Source: Denitromonas sp. (GTDB lineage Bacteria > Pseudomonadota > Gammaproteobacteria > Burkholderiales > Rhodocyclaceae). Taken from it: a DNA stretch of 64,000 nucleotides. Made by a program: the position numbers and the translations under genes. Shown here piece by piece: positions 28,557 to 37,801 of the stretch. The notes beneath the pieces were generated by a model. The model had not been told where the DNA came from. It did not search any database and worked only from the letters and a program-made list of their open reading frames with translations. Within the stretch, counting starts at the first letter, position 1. The number at the start of each line of letters is the position of its first letter. The stretch is taken from positions 821,501-885,500 of the forward strand of contig NZ_JAUCBR010000004.1 in NCBI RefSeq assembly GCF_034676725.1, in the 5' to 3' direction.

Positions 28557-29219
28557 GTGGCTAAAGACATTTCCACCCCGATGGGTCGCATCCTCGCCTG
28601 GCTCGACATGCATGTCGTCGACCACGGCTTCGTCCGCGCCCTCTACAACAACTTCCACGACCTGGGCGGCGGCATGTACCGCAGCAGCCAGCCCAGCCCG
28701 GCGCAGATCCGCCGCTATCACCGCAAGTACGGCCTGAAGACCATCCTCAACCTGCGCGGCGAGAGCGAGTTCGGCTCCTACGCGCTTGAGCGCCAGGTCT
28801 GCGACGAGCTCGGCATCACCTTCATTGACGCCAAGCTGTTCTCGCGCGGCGCGCCGAGCCGGGCGCGCATTCACATGCTCAAGGATCTGTTCGCCTCCAT
28901 CGAGTACCCGGCGCTGATGCACTGCAAATCCGGCGCCGACCGCGCCGGCATCGCCGCTGCGCTGTACCGCCTTCTCCACCTCGGCCACCCGGTGGCCGAC
29001 ACCATGGACGAGTTGCACTGGCGCTACGGTCATTCCCGCAAGGCGCGCACGGGTGTGCTGGATTTTTTCCTCGCCAGCTATGCGGCCTACAACGAAAAGA
29101 CGCCCATCGATTTCATGGAATGGGTGGATACGGTGTATGACGACGAAGCGCTCAAGCAGCAGTTCCGGTCAGATGGCTGGTCGAGTCTGATCGTCGATAA
29201 GGTACTTCACAGAGAATGA
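28557..29219 (+). CDS. Dual-specificity / tyrosine-type phosphatase
   Basis: A 220-residue protein with the cysteine phosphatase signature HCKSGADRAG: C123 and R129 form the CX5R loop. Upstream blocks GGGMYRSSQPSPAQ and KTILNLRGESE are typical of small bacterial DSP-like phosphatases. There is no signal peptide, so it acts in the cytoplasm. The start used is GTG 28557; ATG 28581 is possible. It overlaps msbA by 4 bases, which suggests a role linked to lipid A or envelope glycolipid synthesis, possibly dephosphorylating a lipid or sugar intermediate. The substrate cannot be read from sequence. Confidence 0.8.
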   Translation: MAKDISTPMGRILAWLDMHVVDHGFVRALYNNFHDLGGGMYRSSQPSPAQIRRYHRKYGLKTILNLRGESEFGSYALERQVCDELGITFIDAKLFSRGAPSRARIHMLKDLFASIEYPALMHCKSGADRAGIAAALYRLLHLGHPVADTMDELHWRYGHSRKARTGVLDFFLASYAAYNEKTPIDFMEWVDTVYDDEALKQQFRSDGWSSLIVDKVLHRE

Positions 29220-30973
29220 AAGAAGGCCTCGCCCTCTACCGCCGCCTGCTCGGCAGCATCCTGCCCTACCGCAAGGTAGTGGCGCTGTCCGTGCTGGCGA
29301 TGATCGCCGCCGCTTCGCTCGAGCCGGTGCTGCCGGCGCTGCTCAAGCCGTTGATCGACGAGAGCCTGATCGGCAAGAGCGAAAGCGCGCAGTGGAAAGT
29401 ACCGCTGCTGCTGATGCTGGCCTTTCTCGGCAAGGGCATTGCCGAATACCTGTCGAGCGTGTCCAGCCAGTGGGTGGCCAACAAGGCCATCACCGACCTG
29501 CGCCAGCAAGTGTTCCGCCATCAGATGCATCTGCCCGTCTCGGCGCATCAGGCCGAGGCGCAGGGCCGCATGCTGTCGCGCATTCTGTACGACATCCCGC
29601 AGGTCGGCAGCGCGCTGTCCAACGCCTGGATCATCGTGGTGCGCGATACGCTGGTGGTCATCGGTCTCACCGGCTACCTGGTGTGGACCGCCTGGGAGCT
29701 GACGCTGCTGCTGCTCATCGTCGCGCCGGTGATGGCCATCATCATCCGCCAGGCCAGCCGCAAGCTGCGCGGCGGCAACCGCGCCATGCAGGCCACCACC
29801 GGCCGCATGACGGGCGCCGTCGAAGAGAGCCTGAACGGCGTACGCGAGATCAAGCTCTTCGGCGCGCACGAGCACGAGAACAGCCGCTTCGCCGAAATCT
29901 CCGAACGCCTGCGCAAGGAGACCATGCGCACCGTGCGCGTGTCGGCCGCCAACGTGCCCATCGTGCAGATCGTTGCCGCCACCGCCGTCTCGCTGGTCAT
30001 CTGGGCCGCCTCGGCACTGTCAGCCGAAGACCGCCTCACGCCGGGCACCTTCGTCGCTTTCGTCGCCGCCATGGCCATGCTCTTCGAGCCGATCCGCCGG
30101 CTCACCAATGTGAACAACGTCATCCAGAAAGGTCTGGCTGGCGCGCAGAGTATTTTCGAGTTGCTCGACAGCCCCGCCGAGGCCGACACCGCCAGCGGCA
30201 CCATCGAGCGCGGCCGCGGCGCGCTACGCTTCGAGTCAGTGAGCTTCCGCTACGCCGGGCAGAGCCAGCCCGCGGTGAGCGACTTCACGCTCGACATTCC
30301 CACCGGCAAGACCGTCGCGCTGGTCGGCGCCTCGGGCAGCGGCAAGACCACCATCATCCAGCTCATCGCCCGCTTCTTCGACCCCGCCAGCGGCCGCATC
30401 CTGCTCGACGGCACGCCCCTGCCCGAGCTGCCGCTCGCCGCCCTGCGCGCCCAGATCGGCTGGGTCGGCCAGCAAGTGGTGCTGTTTGACGACACCATCG
30501 CCGCCAACATCGCCTACGGCCGGCCGGATGCCACGCCCGAGGCCATCGAGGCCGCCGCCCGCCATGCCCACGCCATGGAGTTCATCGCCAAACTGCCGGA
30601 CGGCCTGGCCACCCGCGTCGGCGCCAACGGCAGCCAGCTCTCCGGCGGCCAGCGCCAGCGCGTCGCCATCGCCCGCGCCTTCCTCAAGGACGCCCCCGTC
30701 CTGCTGCTCGACGAAGCCACCTCGGCGCTGGACAACGAATCCGAACGCGCCGTCAAAGACGCTCTCGTCGAACTGCGCCAGAACCGCACCGTGCTGGTGG
30801 TCGCCCACCGCCTGTCGACGATTCGCGATGCCGATCTGATCGTGGTGATGGAACACGGCCGCATCGTCGAGCAAGGCACGCACACCGAACTCGCCAATGC
30901 AGGCGGCGCCTATGCGCGGCTGCTGGCGAGCGGCGAAGGGGTGGTGGTCGACGAGGAAACACCCACGCCGTAG
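29216..30973 (+). CDS. msbA: Lipid A export ABC transporter/permease MsbA
   Basis: A 585-residue half-transporter: a six-helix exporter domain (about 15-320) with conserved RLLGSILPYRKVV and QGRMLSRILYDI, then an ABC domain with Walker A GASGSGKTT, signature LSGGQRQRVAIARAF, Walker B VLLLDEATSALD and H-loop VVAHRLSTI. Length and order fit MsbA, which flips lipid A-core across the inner membrane; other lipid exporters are possible, but the surrounding LPS genes favour MsbA. The TAG stop is the first triplet of the intergenic repeat that follows. Confidence 0.88.
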   Translation: MKEGLALYRRLLGSILPYRKVVALSVLAMIAAASLEPVLPALLKPLIDESLIGKSESAQWKVPLLLMLAFLGKGIAEYLSSVSSQWVANKAITDLRQQVFRHQMHLPVSAHQAEAQGRMLSRILYDIPQVGSALSNAWIIVVRDTLVVIGLTGYLVWTAWELTLLLLIVAPVMAIIIRQASRKLRGGNRAMQATTGRMTGAVEESLNGVREIKLFGAHEHENSRFAEISERLRKETMRTVRVSAANVPIVQIVAATAVSLVIWAASALSAEDRLTPGTFVAFVAAMAMLFEPIRRLTNVNNVIQKGLAGAQSIFELLDSPAEADTASGTIERGRGALRFESVSFRYAGQSQPAVSDFTLDIPTGKTVALVGASGSGKTTIIQLIARFFDPASGRILLDGTPLPELPLAALRAQIGWVGQQVVLFDDTIAANIAYGRPDATPEAIEAAARHAHAMEFIAKLPDGLATRVGANGSQLSGGQRQRVAIARAFLKDAPVLLLDEATSALDNESERAVKDALVELRQNRTVLVVAHRLSTIRDADLIVVMEHGRIVEQGTHTELANAGGAYARLLASGEGVVVDEETPTP

Positions 30974-31046
30974 GGTGGGCGGCTTGCCGCCCACCATCGG
31001 TTGAGCCTTCTGGCGGTGTTGGTGGGTGGCGAGCCACCCACCCTAC
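30970..31046. repeat. Palindromic intergenic repeat after msbA
   Basis: Outer arms GTAGGGTGGGCGGC (30970-30983) and GCCACCCACCCTAC (31033-31046) pair with one mismatch; each half also folds on itself (GGTGGGCGGC-TTGCC-GCCCACC and GGTGGGTGGC-GA-GCCACCCACC). It supplies the msbA stop codon. It belongs to the same class as the urtB-urtC repeat. Confidence 0.7.
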
Positions 31047-31049
31047 GAC

Positions 31050-31298
31050 CTACATCGCGGCAAATCGCGAGATCACCATCACGATGACGGAGAGCTGAAA
31101 AACGACCAAACACGCCAACAGGCATTGCGCCTCGCGTGCGCTGCGCAGATTCTGGCGAAGATAGCCAAAGACGCTTCCGGCCTCACGTATCGACGCATTC
31201 AGCCTAGTTGCCAGAAAAGCCCCCGCCGCGCCGGCGGCCAGCAATATCAGATAAATCAATCCCGTATGCGTGTGCAGCCAGGCGACCACCCCGCTCAC
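31050..31298 (-). CDS. Small two-helix membrane protein
   Basis: An 82-residue hypothetical protein from a GTG start that overlaps the sulfotransferase TGA (GTGA). Two hydrophobic helices, HTGLIYLILLAAGAAGAFLA (about 11-30) and CLLACLVVFQLSVIVMVIS (about 60-78), flank a basic loop of about 25 residues (RLNASIREAGSVFGYLRQNL). I do not recognise a family. The overlap and good helix pattern suggest that it is real and co-expressed with the sulfotransferase. Confidence 0.6.
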   Translation of the reverse strand: MSGVVAWLHTHTGLIYLILLAAGAAGAFLATRLNASIREAGSVFGYLRQNLRSAREAQCLLACLVVFQLSVIVMVISRFAAM

Positions 31299-31960
31299 TC
31301 CGCCGGATCGAAGCGATACCCAAAAATCTCGATATCCCGCGCAAAGTGCTTGGCCACCGCCTCGGCGATCTCGTCGGTGTAATAACTGCGGTAGTCCTTC
31401 TTGCGGTCCTTGGCCTGGCGCTTGTGCTGCAACTCGGGCGCACGCACGCCGATGCGGCGGCAAGCTTCTTCGAAATCTTCGTGCAGGTTCTCGTAACGCC
31501 CCATGAAGTCGACCAACACCTTGCCGTGCAGATCGACCACGTAATCGCTCTGCAGCTCGATGCTGGTATCCACATGAAACTGGTAGGGGCGCTCGGGGTC
31601 GAGCTTCCAGCGGATGAACTCGTCGAAGGTCTCGATGTGGCTCATCAGGTGCGGGCGCTCGCGGCGGATGTGGTGGAAGGAGCTGACCTGCAAATCCCAC
31701 GGGTTGCGCACGAAAACGAACTTGAACAGATTGTCGAAGGTCTCGGCCGGCAGCATTTCCTTGGCAGCGATGATCTTGGAGTGGCGCGGAAACTTGATGC
31801 CCAGCCGGTGCCCCGACAACGAGGACAGGCGCGAACACAGAAACTGCGCGACAAACCACGGGTCGCGCAGGCGCAGCGGGCGCAGCGAGTCGCGCACCGA
31901 GGTACCGCCGGTCTTGGCGATGTGTACGAACAGGAAGTTGTGTTTCAGGGACAGCAGCAT
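31295..31960 (-). CDS. Sulfotransferase family protein
   Basis: A 221-residue protein with the two PAPS-binding motifs of carbohydrate sulfotransferases: HIAKTGGTSVRDSL (residues 13-26, 5'-phosphosulfate loop) and FVRNPWDLQVSSF (83-95, 3'-phosphate site). MLLSLKHNFLFVHI begins directly with the first strand, so it is soluble. It stands directly downstream of three glycosyltransferases in the same direction (one base before the next gene's stop) and probably sulfates a surface glycan or lipid made by them. The acceptor is unknown. Confidence 0.85.
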   Translation of the reverse strand: MLLSLKHNFLFVHIAKTGGTSVRDSLRPLRLRDPWFVAQFLCSRLSSLSGHRLGIKFPRHSKIIAAKEMLPAETFDNLFKFVFVRNPWDLQVSSFHHIRRERPHLMSHIETFDEFIRWKLDPERPYQFHVDTSIELQSDYVVDLHGKVLVDFMGRYENLHEDFEEACRRIGVRAPELQHKRQAKDRKKDYRSYYTDEIAEAVAKHFARDIEIFGYRFDPAE

Positions 31961-33094
31961 TCAGGTTTCTCCTCGGCCGCTATTGTCGCCCGCTTCGGCA
32001 TTCAGGCCCAGTGCGGCGAGATAGGCGCTGGCCGAGGCCTCGCGCGAATACTCGGCCACCGCCGATTTGAGCTCTTCGGCCGGCAGCGGCGCGGCAAGCG
32101 TGTCGATCATCGCCTGCCCCAGCCCGGCCGCGTCGCCGACCGGCACCAGCGCGCCAAAGCGTCCGCCCGCCAGCACCTCGCGCGGACCGCTCGGGCAGTC
32201 GGTCGCCACACTCGGCACGCCGAGGGCCAGCGCTTCGGTCAGCACATTCGGCGAGCCTTCCCAGGCGGAGCTGAGCACAAACAGATTGGCTTTCGCCATC
32301 CACGCATAGGGATTGGGCGTGAAGCCCGGCAGGTCGATATCGTCGGCCACGCCGAGCTCGGCGGCCAGGGCTTCGAGCTTCTTGCGCTGGCGGCCGTCGC
32401 CGAGGATCACCAGGCGCGCGGGCTGTGCGCGGCGCAGCACGGCAAAGGCGCGCACAAGGGTCGGGAAATCTTTTTGCTCGGTGAGCCGGCCGGCGGCGAG
32501 CACCAGCGGCACCGCACGATCAGCGACCCACGGGTGCTCAACCGGCTCGGCGGCCATCGCGCTCAGGCGCGGCGTCACCACCGGGTTGCGAATCACCTGC
32601 AGTTGCTCGCGCGGCAGGCCGGTGAGGTGCACGGTGTCGTCGAGCACGCCTTGCGACACGCATACCACCCGATCCACCGACGGATAAAACCAGCGCATCG
32701 GCGCCACCCGCAGCCAGCGCGACAGGCCGGCGCGATCTTCCAGCGCGGCCGACAGATTGGTCCCCAGTCGCCCGACAATGCGCACCGGCACCCGCGCCAG
32801 TGCCCGCGCCAGCACGGCGGCGCGGATGGCGCGGTCCTTGGCCACCAGCATGGCTTGCGGCCGATGGGTGCGCAGATAGCGCATCAGCGGAAACACCGCC
32901 AGGCCGCTGTGACGCACGCCCAGATCAATCAGCCGCACGCCCTCGGGCAGGCTGCCAAGGTGCGCGCTGTCGGCGCGGATGGCGAGCAGGTCGACCGCAA
33001 AGCCGCGCGCAGCAAAACCTTCGACCAGATTGAGCACCATGCGCTCGACCCCGCCCTCGCCGGAAAAAGAGATGAATACCGCAAGCCGGGTCAT
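31961..33094 (-). CDS. Glycosyltransferase family 1/4 (paralogue C)
   Basis: A 377-residue GT-B glycosyltransferase. N-domain MTRLAVFISFSGEGGVERMV; C-domain with LAAGRLTEQKDFPTLVRAF, VILGDGRQRKKLEALA, LPGFTPNPYAWMAKANLFVL, the donor-site SSAWEGSPNVLTEALALGVP and DCPSGPREVL. Start at 33094 overlaps the previous gene's stop by 4 bases; the upstream frame extension is shadow sequence. It is one of three tandem paralogues sharing DCP(S/A)GPREVL. The sugar donor and acceptor are not evident. Confidence 0.88.
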   Translation of the reverse strand: MTRLAVFISFSGEGGVERMVLNLVEGFAARGFAVDLLAIRADSAHLGSLPEGVRLIDLGVRHSGLAVFPLMRYLRTHRPQAMLVAKDRAIRAAVLARALARVPVRIVGRLGTNLSAALEDRAGLSRWLRVAPMRWFYPSVDRVVCVSQGVLDDTVHLTGLPREQLQVIRNPVVTPRLSAMAAEPVEHPWVADRAVPLVLAAGRLTEQKDFPTLVRAFAVLRRAQPARLVILGDGRQRKKLEALAAELGVADDIDLPGFTPNPYAWMAKANLFVLSSAWEGSPNVLTEALALGVPSVATDCPSGPREVLAGGRFGALVPVGDAAGLGQAMIDTLAAPLPAEELKSAVAEYSREASASAYLAALGLNAEAGDNSGRGET

Positions 33095-34200
33095 TGAAAT
33101 GCCTTGAAACCGAGCGCCGCCAGATAGGCGCGCGCACTGGCTGAATCGGAATAGCCCGCCACCGCCGCGCGCGATTGCGCCGCCGGCACGGGCTGCGCGA
33201 GCTGGCGATGCAGGCCCTCGGCCAGCGCCGCCACATCGCCCACCGGCACCAGCGGGCCGACCGTGCCGCCGGCGAGCACCTCGCGCGGGCCGCTCGGGCA
33301 GTCGCAGGCCACCGAGGGCGCGCCCAGCGCCAGCGCTTCGATCAGCACCACCGGCATGCCTTCCCAACGCGAACACAGCGCAAACACCGCGGCGCGCGCC
33401 ATGTAGGGATAGGGATTGGCCGTGAAGCCCGGCAGCGCCACGTCGTCAGCGACACCCAGTTCGACGGCGAGCCGCTCCAGTTCGCCACGGCGACGCCCCT
33501 CGCCGAGAATCACCAGGCGGCAGGGGCGCGTCGCGCGGACCTTCGCGAACGCACGCAGCAGCGTGGCAAAGTCCTTGCGCTCCGACAGCTCGCCCACGCC
33601 GAGAATCACCGGCATTTGCCCGCCGGCAAACCACGGGTGATCCAGCGGCTCGGTCGCACGCGCCTGCAAGGCATCGGTGAGGATCGGGCTGGGCACCACA
33701 TGGATTCGCTCGCGCGGCAATCGGGCGAAGGCGGCCAGGTCGTCCGCCGCACCCGCAGACGGCACCAGCAGCGCGTCGGCAGCCGGGTAGCACCAGCGCA
33801 TCGACAGCGTTTGCGTCCAGCGATCCATCGCCCCCCGGCTGGCCAGATTGACCGACACCGTCGTGCCCTGGCGCAAGCCGACGCGTGTCGGCACGCGCGC
33901 CACGGCACGCGCCAGCAGCGCTGCGCGATTGACCCGGTCCTTGTCCGAGAGCATGGCCTGCGGCCGTTCGCGGCGCAGGTAGCGGATCAGCGCCGGGATG
34001 GCCGAATTGACATGCTGGGCGCCCAGCGCCAGGTGTCGTGCGCCCTCGGGGAGGTGATCGAAATGCGGACCGTGGCCGTCGATGCCGAGCACATCCACGG
34101 TCACGCCCAGACGCGCGATCGCCGGCACCAGATTGCGCAGTACGCGATCGACGCCGCTGTGTCCGGAGGTGGCGGCGAAGATGGCCAGATCGGTGCTCAT
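33091..34200 (-). CDS. Glycosyltransferase family 1/4 (paralogue B)
   Basis: A 369-residue GT-B enzyme, MSTDLAIFAATSGHSGVDRVL at the N-terminus and LGVGELSERKDFATLLRAFA, VILGEGRRRGELERLA, LPGFTANPYPYMARAAVFAL, SRWEGMPVVLIEALALGAPS, DCPSGPREVLAGG in the C-domain. It is clearly homologous to its neighbours on both sides. Overlaps of 4 bases at each end place it in a single operon with them. It probably adds a hexose to a lipopolysaccharide core or surface glycan; specificity is not readable. Confidence 0.88.
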   Translation of the reverse strand: MSTDLAIFAATSGHSGVDRVLRNLVPAIARLGVTVDVLGIDGHGPHFDHLPEGARHLALGAQHVNSAIPALIRYLRRERPQAMLSDKDRVNRAALLARAVARVPTRVGLRQGTTVSVNLASRGAMDRWTQTLSMRWCYPAADALLVPSAGAADDLAAFARLPRERIHVVPSPILTDALQARATEPLDHPWFAGGQMPVILGVGELSERKDFATLLRAFAKVRATRPCRLVILGEGRRRGELERLAVELGVADDVALPGFTANPYPYMARAAVFALCSRWEGMPVVLIEALALGAPSVACDCPSGPREVLAGGTVGPLVPVGDVAALAEGLHRQLAQPVPAAQSRAAVAGYSDSASARAYLAALGFKAFQ

Positions 34201-35309
34201 GCGCGCCCCTCGGCCAGCAGTGATTCGAACAACGCGTGATAGCGCTCGGCGCAGGTGGCCGCCGAATACTCTTGCACCGCCTCACGCCGGCGGTCGGCAT
34301 CGCCCGGCGCATCCAGCGTCGCCAGCATCGCCGCCGCCATGGCCTCGGCGTCATCCACCGGCACCAGCGGCGCCACTTCGCCGCCGCGCAGCACCTCGCG
34401 CGGCCCGGCCGGGCAGTCGGTCGCCACCACCGGCACACCGAGCGCCAGCGCTTCGGTGAGCGCATTGGGCGAACCTTCGCGCCGTGACGAGAGCACGAAC
34501 AAGGCCGCGCGGGCCAGATAACGATAGGGGTTGGCGTCGAAGCCCGGCAGGGCGACATCCTCAGCCACGCCAAGGCGCGACGCTTGCGCTTCGAGCTCGC
34601 CGCGCAGACGCCCCTCGCCCAGAATCAGCAGCCGCGCCGGGCGCTGCGCACGCACGCGGGCAAAGGCATCGAGCAGCATATCGAAGCCCTTGACCTGGCC
34701 GAGCCGGCCCACACCGAGAACGACCGGCGGCTCGTCCGGCGCAAACCACGGATGGTCGAGCGGCGCTTCGGCCTGCGACAGGAGTTGCGGCGTCACCACG
34801 GGATTGCGGATCAGGTGCATGCGGCTGGCGGGCAGACCGGCAGCGGCCGCCACATCGGCCACCACCTCGGCCGAATTGCCGACCACCGCGTCGGCGCCCT
34901 GATACACCCGACGCACCCGCGCCCGGGCACGCCAGCGGCTGAAGAGGCGCAGCTCGGCAAAGCGTGCGCTGTAACTGGTGCCCGGCCGCATGACGATGCG
35001 CAGCGGCACACCGGACAGACGACGGGCGAGCTGCATCGACAGGCCGGCGCGGTCCTTGCCGCACAGCACGACATCGGGCCGTTCGCTGCGCAGGTACTGC
35101 CGTAACTGAAGCTGCTCCGCGAACGCACCGCCGCGTGATGTCTCGATCAATCGCACAGCGGGCACAAGGCTGTCCACATAGGGCGCCTCGCGGCTGCGGG
35201 TCAGGAAATCCACCGACACCCCGCGCGCGCTCAGTGCACTGGCCAGATTCACGAGCATCCGCTCGGCACCGCCGTCACCGAACGAAGGAATGAAAATGGC
35301 AACACGCAT
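34197..35309 (-). CDS. Glycosyltransferase family 1/4 (paralogue A)
   Basis: A 370-residue GT-B enzyme starting MRVAIFIPSFGDGGAERMLV; later LGVGRLGQVKGFDMLLDAFA, LILGEGRLRGELEAQA, LPGFDANPYRYLARAALFVL, SSRREGSPNALTEALALGVP and DCPAGPREVLRGG. It is the first gene of the minus-strand set of three glycosyltransferases, a sulfotransferase and a small membrane protein. The open frame continues far upstream on the minus strand, antisense to the next gene, and that part is rejected. Related to PglJ/WabH-type enzymes by motif only. Confidence 0.88.
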   Translation of the reverse strand: MRVAIFIPSFGDGGAERMLVNLASALSARGVSVDFLTRSREAPYVDSLVPAVRLIETSRGGAFAEQLQLRQYLRSERPDVVLCGKDRAGLSMQLARRLSGVPLRIVMRPGTSYSARFAELRLFSRWRARARVRRVYQGADAVVGNSAEVVADVAAAAGLPASRMHLIRNPVVTPQLLSQAEAPLDHPWFAPDEPPVVLGVGRLGQVKGFDMLLDAFARVRAQRPARLLILGEGRLRGELEAQASRLGVAEDVALPGFDANPYRYLARAALFVLSSRREGSPNALTEALALGVPVVATDCPAGPREVLRGGEVAPLVPVDDAEAMAAAMLATLDAPGDADRRREAVQEYSAATCAERYHALFESLLAEGRA

Positions 35310-35432
35310 GCAGGGCTCCGGGACAAGGCTGCGAGTATAGCCGAGGCCGGCGCCAGCCCCGAAGCATGGCGGGCCGGCGATCACGCCATCAGAGCGCGAT
35401 ATACTTGCCGCTTTCATTGCACACCGGGCGTC

Positions 35433-36515
35433 ATGCCGGACTTCATCTACCTCGCCCGCGGCCGCCCGCAGCGCCCCCGAGCCAACCTGATCCAGACCCT
35501 GCACACCGTCGAGGCCATTGCCAAAGCCGGCGTCTCGGCACGTCTGTATGTGCCGCCGCTGCCGCGCGGCTTCGACACCGCCGGCTTTCTGGCCGGCATG
35601 GGCATTCGCCACCCCATCGACCTGCGCGGGGCGCTGACCCTGCATAGCCAATGGAAGGGCTGGCCTTTCGTGCTCACCCACCGTCGCGAGCTGCGCGAGG
35701 CGCAAACCGTTTACACCCGCGTGCCCGACTTCTCGGTGCTGCTCGCCCGCAGCGGCCTGCGACATTTTCTCGAAGTGCATGACACCGAATCGCTGATCGC
35801 CGACGGGCTGATGACGCCCTTGCTGCAGGCCCACCAGCACGGCCTGCTGCGCGGCCTGGCCGCCATCACCGCCGCCGGGCGCGATGCGCTGGTCGAGGCC
35901 GGCTTCGACCCCGCGCGCATCGTCGTCCTGCCCAGCGGGGTCGACCTGCCGGCTTTCTCCGCCGTGCCGACCGCCACCGAGGCCGACTTCGCCCGGCCGC
36001 ACGCGCTCTACGTCGGGCGCATCAGCCGCGACCGCGGCCTGCCATTGTTCGAGGCCATCGCCGCGGCCGGTTTCCCGGTCACGCTGATCGGCCCGCGCGA
36101 TCACGAGCCCGCGCAGCCACACGAAAACCTCCGCGTCGAGAACGCCGTGCCCCACGCCGAGGTGCCCGCGGCGCTGGCCCGCGGCGCTGTCGCGCTGATG
36201 CCTTACCAGGCCGATCTGCGCCACGCAGCCACGATCAGCCCGATCAAGCTCTTTGAAGCCATGGCCGCCGGCCGGCTGGTGATTGCCTCGGATCTGGCGC
36301 CCATCCGCGAGATGGTGCGCCACGGCGAAAACGGCCTGCTCGTGCCCGCGGACGACCCCGCCGCCTGGATCGCCGCCATGCGTCAGGTGCAAGACCACCC
36401 GGCAGCCGCGCTGGCCATGGCCGAGGCCGGGCGGATCACCGCCCGTGACTACGGCTGGGACGCCCGCGCTGCCAGACTGCTCGCCTTTGTTCACAACACG
36501 GACACCCGCGCATGA
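35433..36515 (+). CDS. Glycosyltransferase family 4
   Basis: A 360-residue GT-B protein: an unusual start MPDFIYLARGRPQRPRANLIQT, middle FLEVHDTESLIADGL and AAITAAGRDALVEAGFDPAR with VVLPSGVDLPAF, then ALYVGRISRDRGLPLFEAIA, VALMPYQADL, TISPIKLFEAMAAGRLVIAS and HGENGLLVPADD. It opens the plus-strand envelope operon, divergent from the minus-strand glycosyltransferases across 123 bases that must hold both promoters. Its stop overlaps the ligase gene. Confidence 0.87.
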   Translation: MPDFIYLARGRPQRPRANLIQTLHTVEAIAKAGVSARLYVPPLPRGFDTAGFLAGMGIRHPIDLRGALTLHSQWKGWPFVLTHRRELREAQTVYTRVPDFSVLLARSGLRHFLEVHDTESLIADGLMTPLLQAHQHGLLRGLAAITAAGRDALVEAGFDPARIVVLPSGVDLPAFSAVPTATEADFARPHALYVGRISRDRGLPLFEAIAAAGFPVTLIGPRDHEPAQPHENLRVENAVPHAEVPAALARGAVALMPYQADLRHAATISPIKLFEAMAAGRLVIASDLAPIREMVRHGENGLLVPADDPAAWIAAMRQVQDHPAAALAMAEAGRITARDYGWDARAARLLAFVHNTDTRA

Positions 36516-37801
36516 ACTGGCTTCACCGGATCGGCGTCTTCGGCCTCGGCCTGTTCGCGCTCACCAGCGTCTGGAAAACCGCGCCCGGCCATATCGGCAT
36601 CGCCCTGTGCCTGCCGGCCGTCGCGCTCGCGCTGTGGCAGCGTCGTCGCCTGCCCTGGGACGCCGCCAGCGCACTCACCGCCCTCGTCGCGCTGTGGCTG
36701 TGCGCCCGCTACGCGCTGCAAACATGGGGTGGCATGGCCGAGCCGGGGCTGCTCACGCCCAAAGAAGTCTTCATCGACTGGCTGTTCGTGCCCATGTTCG
36801 CGCTGCTGGCAATCCTGCCCTGCGAGGACCCGGTGCGCCGGCTGCGCCGGCTGTGGATGCTGGCCATGCTCGGCTTCACCTTCGGCGTCATCAGCTATCT
36901 CTGGCAACGTGGCCTGGGCGTGCTGTGGTCAGGCGAGCGGCTGGGCTTTCATCTGAATCGCGCGCTGGGTGTCGGTCTCTACGCTGGCGCCTTCGCCGTG
37001 GCGCTGATCGCCACGGCACGCCTGTGGTGGTCGGTGGCCGGCACGCTGCGCTGGCCGGCGCGCATCGCCGGCATTGCACTGATCGCGCTGAACCTCGAAG
37101 TGCTGCTGACCGCCCAGAACCGCAGCACCTATCTGGCGCTGGCCATCGTCGCCGCCGGCGCCGTCGCCATTGCCGTGTGGCGCACCCTGCGCAATCGCAA
37201 CGCGCGGCCGGGCCAGCGTCGTTTGGCGCTGGGGCTGATCGGCGCGCTGGTCGCTGGCTTGCTACTGGCGGGCAATCTTGACGCAGTGCAAAAGCGCATT
37301 GAGCACGAGCGCGGCACTATCCAGACCGTGCTCACCGACGGCCTCGACGCCGCGCCCGCCGCCTCGGTCACCGTCCGTCTGCGCCTATGGCGCTATGTGC
37401 TGCAACGCTTCCCCGACGCGCCGCTGCTAGGCCACGGCTTTGGCGACGTGAAGGACATCATCGACCGCGATGTGCGCCCGGTGGCCGCGCTCAACGAAGG
37501 CGAGCGCTATGACCAGGTGCACAACAGCTACTTGCAGACCCTGTGGGGTCAGGGCCTGATCGGCACGGCGCTGTGGATCGCGCTGTCGCTGGTGCTGATC
37601 CGCGACGCCGTGCGCGCGGCCCGCACCGATCGCCAGCGCCAGATGCTGCTGCCGGCGATGTGGGCGGTGCTCGCCTTCACGGCCGTGTGGGCGGTCTTCG
37701 ATTACCGCCTCTCGCACCCGGACATGCGCTTCTTCTCGATCCTGCTGCTGCTCTCGCTGCGCCTGCTCGGTCAGCGCGAATCGACGGGGCGCCTGCGATG
37801 A
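36512..37801 (+). CDS. O-antigen ligase-like membrane protein (WaaL/Wzy_C family)
   Basis: A 429-residue protein with about 11-12 helices and a large periplasmic loop. The Wzy_C region includes RLRLWRYVLQRFPDAPLLGH, GFGDVKDIIDRDV and DQVHNSYLQTLWGQGLIGTA; the HNSYLQ histidine is the family's key residue. Proteins of this class join O-antigen to lipid A-core or polymerise it. It lies between a glycosyltransferase and a heptosyltransferase gene with 4-base overlaps, so ligase is the better guess. Confidence 0.83.
   Translation: MNWLHRIGVFGLGLFALTSVWKTAPGHIGIALCLPAVALALWQRRRLPWDAASALTALVALWLCARYALQTWGGMAEPGLLTPKEVFIDWLFVPMFALLAILPCEDPVRRLRRLWMLAMLGFTFGVISYLWQRGLGVLWSGERLGFHLNRALGVGLYAGAFAVALIATARLWWSVAGTLRWPARIAGIALIALNLEVLLTAQNRSTYLALAIVAAGAVAIAVWRTLRNRNARPGQRRLALGLIGALVAGLLLAGNLDAVQKRIEHERGTIQTVLTDGLDAAPAASVTVRLRLWRYVLQRFPDAPLLGHGFGDVKDIIDRDVRPVAALNEGERYDQVHNSYLQTLWGQGLIGTALWIALSLVLIRDAVRAARTDRQRQMLLPAMWAVLAFTAVWAVFDYRLSHPDMRFFSILLLLSLRLLGQRESTGRLR

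Noticed and set aside
31961..33376. 471-codon version of the third glycosyltransferase
   Set aside because: The first 94 codons overlap the neighbouring gene and lack similarity; start 33094 gives an ATGA junction.
35310..36494. Upstream extension of the minus-strand glycosyltransferase frame (765 codons in total)
   Set aside because: The extension is antisense to a clear glycosyltransferase; similarity begins only at MRVAIFIPSF (35309).
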